Assembly: GCA_003452915.1 (NCBI GenBank)
Contig: DMMZ01000031.1
Span: 1-6,448 of the forward strand
DNA from: Clostridiales bacterium
GTDB lineage: Bacteria > Bacillota > Clostridia > Oscillospirales > CAG-382
Reading direction: 5' to 3'
Length of the DNA stretch: 6,448 nt
Shown here: positions 1 to 3,691 of the stretch, piece after piece
How the letters are laid out: each line of letters starts with the position of its first letter
How positions within the stretch are numbered: the first letter of the stretch is position 1
Position numbers and translations under genes: made by a program
The notes under the pieces: generated by a model
What the model was told of the DNA's origin: nothing
What the model saw: the letters and a program-made list of their open reading frames with translations, nothing else
Database searches by the model: none

Positions 1-71
1 GTTTAAAGGATAGACGCGGGTGCAGTAAAATGAAAAAAGACAGTTGTAAATGACCTGATGAAAAGCAGATA

Positions 72-97
72 GCGTCCGGCCGTCCTCCGCCGGGCGT
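72..97. other. GC-rich hairpin
   Basis: The arms 72-80 (GCGTCCGGC) and 89-97 (GCCGGGCGT) form a 9-bp stem with two G-U pairs around an 8-base loop (81-88) containing CCTCC. It stands out against the AT-rich surroundings. No T tract follows, so it is not a typical intrinsic terminator. It could be a structured RNA element, an intergenic palindromic repeat or the 3' structure of an upstream transcript. Seen directly; the function is unknown. Confidence 0.45.
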
Positions 98-182
98 ATG
101 ATGCGAGAAGAATATAGAATAATTCCGAAGAAGATCCCATCCTTAAACATTTTTGCTAAATCAGGCATTTTCTATAAAACTT

Positions 183-240
183 CTTGAATATTTCACTTTT
201 TTCTGTATAATTAACATATAAACGTTGAGGTAAAAGGGGG
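183..240 (+). repeat. promoter-leader repeat, copy 1
   Basis: Aligned without gaps to 3307-3364, about 44 of 58 bases agree by hand count (34 of 41 over the core 183-223). The shared block includes the -35, the T-rich spacer, TATAATT, TATAAAC and the GGGGG ribosome site in the same register. Similarity stops just upstream of the -35 and just downstream of the G run, so only the expression signals are shared. Confidence 0.65.
184..211 (+). promoter_or_regulatory. sigma70-like promoter of the hemerythrin gene
   Basis: A -35 TTGAAT (184-189) and a perfect -10 TATAAT (206-211) are separated by 16 bases. Transcription would start near 218, giving a leader of about 27 bases that carries the GGGGG ribosome site (236-240). 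The whole block 183-240 recurs at 3307-3364. Confidence 0.75.
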
Positions 241-244
241 CAAA

Positions 245-745
245 ATGGAGCAGAAAAAAGAATTTGATATTGTTTCGCTTATTCAAAACGAACATTCTGC
301 TTCTCTGGAAAAACACGATATTATAAAGAAATTAATATTTGATCTTCTCGACAGAGACAATCCATGGGAAGACATAAAAAAATTCCTTTCTTTTTTTAAC
401 GACGTGCTTTTAAAGCATTTCGAAGATGAGGGAGTGGTAATAAAGTTTTTGCTTGATAATAAAACTATAACGAACGCGGAAGCAGATATAGTGAATACAG
501 TTATTAAAGAACACGGCGTAATAATAAAACGCATTAATCAGCTTAACGAAGCAGGCAAAATTTATACCGCTCTTTTAAGGGAAGTTAAAGAGGATTTTAT
601 TGCGAATGCGCATGATTTGATAGAGCTGGTTACAAAGCATGCCAACAAGGAAGATGCGGAATTCTTCCCGGTTGCAAGAAAACTCCTATCAAAAACAGAT
701 CTTGACGAAATTAGAAAAACTTTAGAAGGGAAACGAAACAGCTGA
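245..745 (+). CDS. hemerythrin-like (HHE) metal-binding protein
   Basis: This 166-residue soluble protein has the spacing of the hemerythrin HHE cation-binding family, a four-helix bundle that holds a di-iron centre and binds O2, NO or other redox ligands. Candidate ligands are H17 or H24 in the first helix, H58 and E62 in HFEDE, H90 in KEHG, and H132 with E136 in HANKE, followed by the usual FFP (140-142). There is no signal peptide, so it should be cytoplasmic. The ATG is fixed by GGGGG four bases upstream and by a strong promoter. It has its own promoter and is probably monocistronic. Family members serve in oxygen or NO sensing, storage or detoxification. Its place next to a signalling cluster suggests a sensory or protective role, which is inference. 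The fold call is good; the specific ligand is unknown. Confidence 0.85.
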   Translation: MEQKKEFDIVSLIQNEHSASLEKHDIIKKLIFDLLDRDNPWEDIKKFLSFFNDVLLKHFEDEGVVIKFLLDNKTITNAEADIVNTVIKEHGVIIKRINQLNEAGKIYTALLREVKEDFIANAHDLIELVTKHANKEDAEFFPVARKLLSKTDLDEIRKTLEGKRNS

Positions 746-789
746 TTCCTGTTTGTAATATTCCGGGCTGGCGGGTCTCATTTATTCAC

Positions 790-819
790 TTGACCAAATC
801 ATTTGTATTAGCTTACAAT
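790..819 (+). promoter_or_regulatory. promoter upstream of the RHH-receiver cluster
   Basis: A -35 TTGACC (790-795) and a -10 TACAAT (814-819) are 18 bases apart, about 60 bases upstream of the GTG start at 878. The -10 lies inside a small palindrome (812-824), which is consistent with a regulated promoter. No other convincing promoter was found before 1121. Confidence 0.55.
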
Positions 820-824
820 GTAAG
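812..824. promoter_or_regulatory. palindrome over the -10, possible operator
   Basis: CTTAC (812-816) and GTAAG (820-824) are perfect inverted arms around AAT, covering the -10 hexamer. Ribbon-helix-helix regulators often repress their own promoters by binding short palindromes, and the first gene downstream encodes an RHH-like protein. That this is its operator is inference. Confidence 0.35.
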
Positions 825-877
825 AGTTAAAGGAACCTGCTAAAAACGGGGCTTTGAAGAAAGAGAGGAAGCATTAA

Positions 878-1120
878 GTGGAAAAAGAATCGAAGGCAAA
901 TTATTTTAGAGTACCGCTTACACTGCCGAAAGAACTGGATCTATTTCTTCAAAAAGTTGGCGCGGAAGCAAGAGCCACCGGAGGGTTTAAATTGCCAAAG
1001 ACCCTTATAATAAGAAGCTTAATAAAAGCTATGCAAGAGCTGGATGTTGACGTGTCCGGCATAAAAGATGAAGACGAGTTAAAAGCTCGTGTCTTAACAG
1101 CACTAAAAAAAAGAAAGTAA
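878..1120 (+). CDS. small ribbon-helix-helix-like DNA-binding protein (paralogue A)
   Basis: This 80-residue basic protein starts with GTG, with GAGAGG about 9 bases upstream. A strand-like segment (9-15) precedes a first helix (17-33), a TGGFKL loop (34-39) and a second helix (40-54, with T42, I44, R46). This is the order of the MetJ/Arc/CopG ribbon-helix-helix fold with a longer turn between the helices. A conserved acidic-basic tail (57-73) follows. It aligns without gaps to the protein at 1258-1494, with about 28 of 78 residues identical and 23 of 40 across 34-73. RHH proteins act as dimers that insert the strands into the major groove, commonly as autorepressors or plasmid and toxin-antitoxin regulators. 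No toxin partner is visible here. The fold is assigned by pattern only; the exact family is not recognised. Confidence 0.65.
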   Translation: MEKESKANYFRVPLTLPKELDLFLQKVGAEARATGGFKLPKTLIIRSLIKAMQELDVDVSGIKDEDELKARVLTALKKRK

Positions 1121-1126
1121 AAAAGC

Positions 1127-1157
1127 AGGGAGATGTCAAAGGTCCCTCATTTTTTTT
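1127..1157 (+). terminator. weak intrinsic terminator
   Basis: AGGGA (1127-1131) pairs with TCCCT (1143-1147) around an 11-base loop, followed two bases later by eight T residues (1150-1157). The upstream A run (1120-1124) can extend the stem by pairing with the T run across a small internal loop, so it may act in both directions. It would separate paralogue A from the genes downstream. The short stem makes this tentative. Confidence 0.45.
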
Positions 1158-1175
1158 GGCTAAAATCGATTTATG

Positions 1176-1210
1176 CATATGTGTTATTGTGCATATGGCA
1201 ATAACATATG
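1176..1210. promoter_or_regulatory. inverted repeat with CATATG repeats, candidate operator
   Basis: TGTTATTG (1182-1189) and CAATAACA (1199-1206) are perfect 8-base inverted arms around a 9-base centre. CATATG occurs three times here (1176-1181, 1192-1197, 1205-1210), and again at the start codon (1255-1260). The dense symmetry about 50-80 bases upstream of the second RHH-like gene fits a protein-binding site for a dimer or tetramer, or an RNA hairpin. No confident promoter hexamers were found here. Confidence 0.45.
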
Positions 1211-1257
1211 GCAAACAATTGAGAACTGGGGTAATATTAAAGGAGGAGGTCCCGCAT

Positions 1258-1494
1258 ATGAAACTCGACAATCAGGCAGACATTAAGAGAATATGCACCT
1301 TCTTAAAACCAGGTGAATTGGAATATCTTGATAATATAAGCAAAAAGTCCAAATTCACCGGAGGAGCTAAGCTGTCAAGGACAAAGATATTAAGGGCCTT
1401 GGTAAAAGCAATGCGGGAAATGAAAATTGATGTGACCGGTGTTAAAACTGAAGATCAATTAAAGAAAAGGATATTAAGAAGTAAAATTCTCTAA
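1258..1494 (+). CDS. small ribbon-helix-helix-like DNA-binding protein (paralogue B)
   Basis: This 78-residue protein is a paralogue of the one at 878-1120. It has the same TGG loop (34-36), the KL pair (38-39), the second-helix pattern T42, I44, R46, L48, KAM (50-52), E54, and the DV-G-K-ED-LK-R-L tail. The reading frame is open back to a TTG at 1156, but the ATG at 1258 is chosen because an exceptional ribosome site (AGGAGGAGGT, 1241-1250) sits seven bases upstream and the paralogue aligns from this methionine. It ends 14 bases before a receiver-domain gene and is probably co-transcribed with it. Expected role: a dimeric cytoplasmic DNA-binding regulator. That it is an output partner for the receiver is inference from adjacency. 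Confidence 0.68.
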   Translation: MKLDNQADIKRICTFLKPGELEYLDNISKKSKFTGGAKLSRTKILRALVKAMREMKIDVTGVKTEDQLKKRILRSKIL

Positions 1495-1508
1495 AAAAGG
1501 GGGCTGCT

Positions 1509-1892
1509 TTGGCAAAGATATTGGTTGCTGAAGATGAAATAGATGTATCGTTTGTTCTTGGCGAGGCCTTAAAGAAAAAAGCGCATACGGTATCTTTTGC
1601 GTTTGATGGCGAAGAAGCGCTTAAAAAAGCAAAGCAGGAAAATCCCGATATGATCATCCTGGATATTATGATGCCAAAGATGGATGGTTTTGCTGTGCAT
1701 CAGGAATTAAAAAAGGACCCTAAAACAACAAAGATATTTATTCTTGTTCAGACCGCGAAAGCTGACGCAAGGAATATTATATTGCGAGATAAGGCCTATG
1801 AAGTCGACGGTTTTATTGAAAAACCCTTTGACTTAACAAAGTTTTTTAACATGGTTGAAAGTGTACTTAAAAAAGTCAGAATTAAAGATTGA
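1509..1892 (+). CDS. receiver-only response regulator (CheY-like) 1
   Basis: This 127-residue protein is a single receiver domain with no output domain. The acidic pair E8/D9, the phosphoacceptor D52 in ILDIMMPKMDG, T82 after the fourth strand and K105 in EKPF are all present, so phosphorylation by a histidine kinase should work. The start is TTG, with GGGGG (1499-1503) five bases upstream. It follows the RHH-like gene by 14 bases. Receiver-only proteins act in phosphorelays or bind partner proteins. No chemotaxis genes are near, so a role as the receiver half of a split transcription regulator, with the adjacent RHH protein, is plausible but unproven. A likely kinase is the orphan one at 3688-5361. 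Confidence 0.9.
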   Translation: MAKILVAEDEIDVSFVLGEALKKKAHTVSFAFDGEEALKKAKQENPDMIILDIMMPKMDGFAVHQELKKDPKTTKIFILVQTAKADARNIILRDKAYEVDGFIEKPFDLTKFFNMVESVLKKVRIKD

Positions 1893-1899
1893 TAGCTTA

Positions 1900-1909
1900 A
1901 ATCCGGATT
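1900..1909. repeat. 10-bp perfect palindrome
   Basis: AATCCGGATT is a perfect palindrome in the 62-base gap between the first receiver and the winged-helix gene, just ahead of a possible extended -10. It may be an operator for the winged-helix product. A 10-base palindrome can also occur by chance. Confidence 0.25.
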
Positions 1910-1914
1910 ATATA

Positions 1915-1923
1915 TGCTAGAAT
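1915..1923 (+). promoter_or_regulatory. possible internal extended -10 promoter
   Basis: TGC followed by TAGAAT (1918-1923) matches an extended -10, and transcription would start near 1930, just ahead of the GGGAG ribosome site (1941-1945). No good -35 is present. It may give the winged-helix and second receiver genes separate expression. Confidence 0.3.
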
Positions 1924-1954
1924 TGTTGAAAAGAGAATTCGGGAGAACAGAACT

Positions 1955-2329
1955 ATGGATGTCGGTGAGCTGCTGCTAAAAAAGCATATTGATGAGCCGA
2001 TGTTAATTTTTCTCAAGAACAATCTTAACACGTTCGAAAAATTAGATATTGTGCGCTTTTTTGGTTTGAATTCCTCTTCCCGCGTAGATGCCGAGACCCT
2101 TGCCGAAATTACAAATGGTAAAATAGAAGAAATAAGTAAAGCAATTAATGAGCTGGTAAAGACGCATATTGTTGATGAAATAAATATCGAAGGGAAAAAG
2201 TTATACGAGTTTTCAAATAATAAAAAAACGCTGGAATTGGTCAAGCGGTTCATTCGGTATTATAATAATAATTCAATTCGTATGTTAATTATTGGCCATC
2301 TGCTAAATAAAGGCAAGGAAGTAAAATGA
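1955..2329 (+). CDS. winged helix-turn-helix DNA-binding protein
   Basis: This 124-residue protein is not recognised as a named family. The centre has a winged helix-turn-helix pattern: helix (27-37), a helix-turn-helix of the type AETLAEIT...IEEISKAINELV (46-68), then a hydrophobic turn and two wing strands (71-87) ending in YEFSNN. This is the layout of ArsR/MarR-like modules that read a short DNA site as a dimer. The C-terminal helix (91-103) may dimerise. There is no membrane segment and no receiver domain. ATG is chosen with GGGAG nine bases upstream. A receiver-only response regulator starts 21 bases downstream, so the two are probably one transcript. The pair looks like a response regulator split into output and receiver chains, which is inference. 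Confidence 0.65.
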   Translation: MDVGELLLKKHIDEPMLIFLKNNLNTFEKLDIVRFFGLNSSSRVDAETLAEITNGKIEEISKAINELVKTHIVDEINIEGKKLYEFSNNKKTLELVKRFIRYYNNNSIRMLIIGHLLNKGKEVK

Positions 2330-2350
2330 CAGCCGGGGATTCGAGAGAAG

Positions 2351-2746
2351 ATGAAAAACCGCGAAAAAAGAAGTAAGCGAAAATTGTTTAACATTCTTGT
2401 TGTGGATGACGAATTAATGATAAGAGAGCTTCTTTTAAATATTCTGAGTATCAATGAGGAATATCAAGTAAAAACCGCGTTCGATGGTGAAGATGCTTAT
2501 GGCAAATTTTGTATAGAAGAATTTGATTTAATACTGAGCGATCATGATATGCCTAATGTAAATGGAATAAGACTGATAAGAAAGGCAAAAAAGATTGCCC
2601 CCGGCATTAAAACCATATTAATGACAGGCGGAGATGTCGAATCGTTTCGTAAGGAAGCGAATAAATTAAAAGTAAACAGATGTGTTCAAAAGCCATTTCT
2701 TGTTAATGAAATACTGGACCTTGTTGATAAAACACTGAATGAATAA
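2351..2746 (+). CDS. receiver-only response regulator 2
   Basis: This 131-residue protein is a single receiver domain with a basic N-terminal extension (about residues 1-12, rich in K and R). D19/D20 form the acidic pocket, D64 in LILSDHDMPNVNG is the phosphoacceptor, T92 in MTGG and K114 in QKPF complete the active site, so it should be phosphorylatable. No output domain is attached. The ribosome site is weak (GAGAG just upstream of ATG), which fits translational coupling to the winged-helix gene ending 21 bases earlier. It diverges clearly from the receiver at 1509-1892, so the two are not a recent duplication. It could instead be the receiver of a phosphorelay, or act by protein contact on the winged-helix neighbour. 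Confidence 0.9.
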   Translation: MKNREKRSKRKLFNILVVDDELMIRELLLNILSINEEYQVKTAFDGEDAYGKFCIEEFDLILSDHDMPNVNGIRLIRKAKKIAPGIKTILMTGGDVESFRKEANKLKVNRCVQKPFLVNEILDLVDKTLNE

Positions 2747-2765
2747 TGTTTTGGGGCAGCTTAAT

Positions 2766-2773
2766 GGTAAAAT
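2766..2773 (+). promoter_or_regulatory. possible extended -10 before the DUF2934-like gene
   Basis: TGG followed by TAAAAT (2768-2773) starts at 2765 and resembles an extended -10, about 35 bases upstream of the ATG at 2808. No convincing -35 is seen, so the gene may simply be read through from upstream. Confidence 0.22.
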
Positions 2774-2807
2774 AAGTTTCATGGAATTCCTGAATTAAGG
2801 AGGGCCT

Positions 2808-2990
2808 ATGGCTAAAGAAAAAGTAAATGTTCAATATATGTTGAAGAGCGGTATCAGCAAAGAGAAATTGCTAAGGGAAATAGAGAAAAAGGCCTATGAG
2901 CTTTTTGTGAAGAGAAACGGCAAGCATGGCAATGATCTGAATGACTGGCTGGAAGCGGAAAAAATAGTTAAGAAACAGTTAAAGATTTAA
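2808..2990 (+). CDS. DUF2934-like small protein
   Basis: This 60-residue, highly charged protein has the DUF2934 pattern: an AYELFVKRNGKHGNDLNDWLEAE core (residues about 29-51) with AYELF, a G-x-H-G turn and the conserved DW-EAE end. The domain is common in environmental bacteria, often in stress or regulatory neighbourhoods, and its function is not established. A strong ribosome site (AAGGAGGG, ending at 2804) is three bases before the ATG. No signal peptide or membrane segment is seen. It follows the second receiver gene by 61 bases and precedes the cysteine-containing mini-protein by 19, so it probably shares a transcript with the latter. Confidence 0.75.
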   Translation: MAKEKVNVQYMLKSGISKEKLLREIEKKAYELFVKRNGKHGNDLNDWLEAEKIVKKQLKI

Positions 2991-3009
2991 GATATCATAA
3001 CGAGGTTAA

Positions 3010-3240
3010 ATGAAAAATCAAAATAGAATTCCCGGCAGAGAGTATTGTAATGTGCCAAAACGTTGTCCTAATCTGACGGCAAACGGAGATATTGCCGGTT
3101 CTTACAGCGGCAGTGGTCCTTTACCTTCCGGTCGAACTAACGGCTATTATTGTAAACTAAACCCTGCTGAATTATTGGATGAAAGGATCCCGACTCTGAT
3201 CATAAAATGCAGAAGTTGTAGAAAAGTCACACCTAAATAA
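3010..3240 (+). CDS. small five-cysteine protein, unknown function
   Basis: This 76-residue basic protein is not recognised. Its cysteines are C13, C19, C48 and a C-terminal CxxC (C67, C70), which could form a zinc ribbon-like site using four of the five. The middle (25-45) is rich in Gly and Ser and looks like a flexible loop. There is no N-terminal hydrophobic segment, so it is probably cytoplasmic. GAGG (3002-3005) lies five bases ahead of the ATG. It sits 19 bases after the DUF2934-like gene. A nucleic-acid-binding or redox role would fit the cysteines, but neither is shown by the sequence. Confidence 0.6.
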   Translation: MKNQNRIPGREYCNVPKRCPNLTANGDIAGSYSGSGPLPSGRTNGYYCKLNPAELLDERIPTLIIKCRSCRKVTPK

Positions 3241-3306
3241 CAAACACTCTTCGAAATACCATTTACAGTATTAAATCGGGTTTGTCAATAGTGCCTGCTG
3301 AAATTC

Positions 3307-3364
3307 CTTGAAAACGCCACTTTTTCCTGTATAATTGACTTATAAACCATAAGGATTCAGGGGG
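3307..3364 (+). repeat. promoter-leader repeat, copy 2
   Basis: This is the second copy of the block at 183-240, with the -35, -10, TATAAAC and GGGGG in the same register. See the copy 1 entry for the identity count. The genes downstream of the two copies are unrelated. Confidence 0.65.
3308..3335 (+). promoter_or_regulatory. strong promoter ahead of the truncated restriction gene
   Basis: TTGAAA (3308-3313) and a perfect TATAAT (3330-3335) are separated by 16 bases. Transcription starting near 3342 would read through the truncated gene into the Cys/His mini-protein and the histidine kinase, with no terminator seen between them. It is therefore the likely present promoter of the kinase operon. 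Confidence 0.75.
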
Positions 3365-3375
3365 ATAAAGCATTA

Positions 3376-3525
3376 ATGAATTTAACCAAAGAACAAGCAA
3401 AGAAAAACCTTGCCGTGCTGGTTGCAAAATTTAAATCCGAATTTGAATCCGGAAAGACACAATCCTATAACGAAGAAGCCACAAAAACTGCGTTTATTCA
3501 GCCGTTGCTTAAGGATGTTCTGTGA
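3376..3525 (+). pseudogene. N-terminal remnant of a restriction-modification enzyme
   Basis: The ATG at 3376, with GGGGG (3360-3364) eleven bases upstream, opens 49 codons ending in TGA at 3523. The peptide has a charged helix (about 4-25) and then SYNEEATKTAFIQPLL (30-45). This matches the conserved N-terminus of large Eco57I-like type IIG enzymes and type I restriction subunits, where a YNE motif is followed by FI-P-L and then a Leu-Gly-Trp-Asp stretch. Here the similarity stops at about LLKDVL, exactly where that stretch should begin, and a different gene starts. Full-length relatives have several hundred to over a thousand residues, so the enzyme is lost. It is probably the scar of a deletion or recombination that left the promoter and start intact. 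A short functional peptide cannot be excluded. Confidence 0.6.
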
Positions 3526-3691
3526 GTGCGGGAGGACGATGAGCCGCGGGGACAAGACAATGAAAGCGTCTCATGGTTATCATTTGAAATGCCTTCACTT
3601 GTGGCTTGGGAAAGAAATGGCAAATAAAGTGATTGCGAAAATTAGAAAAGATAAAAGAGAGGTAAAATTGAGAGCAAAGGACGGGTTATGA
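3515..3691 (+). CDS. Cys/His mini-protein, possible zinc finger
   Basis: This 58-residue basic protein is not recognised as a named family. From the ATG at 3515, the N-terminus has C3-x-C5-G, then H20, H23 and C26 in HGYHLKCLHLW, resembling a small treble-clef or LIM-like zinc site. The C-terminal half is a lysine/arginine-rich helix. The start is uncertain: 3515 keeps both cysteines but has no spaced ribosome site and overlaps the end of the truncated restriction gene, which would allow coupled translation. The ATG at 3539 has GGAGG only three bases away and would lose the CxC. The frame is open back to 3410, but that part shadows the truncated gene. The stop overlaps the kinase start as ATGA, which argues strongly that the gene is real and coupled to the kinase. 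Confidence 0.5.
   Translation: MFCECGRTMSRGDKTMKASHGYHLKCLHLWLGKEMANKVIAKIRKDKREVKLRAKDGL

Noticed and set aside
3..53. Short open frame to a TGA at 51-53, possibly the end of an upstream gene
   Set aside because: Only 16 codons are visible with no recognisable motif, so it cannot be told from chance.
1156..1257. N-terminal extension of the second RHH gene from TTG 1156
   Set aside because: There is no ribosome site at 1156, the extension overlaps a T tract and an inverted repeat, and the paralogue aligns from ATG 1258.
3410..3514. N-terminal extension of the Cys/His protein from ATG 3410
   Set aside because: This stretch is a frame-shifted reading of the restriction-enzyme remnant, whose own frame gives the recognisable YNE motif.
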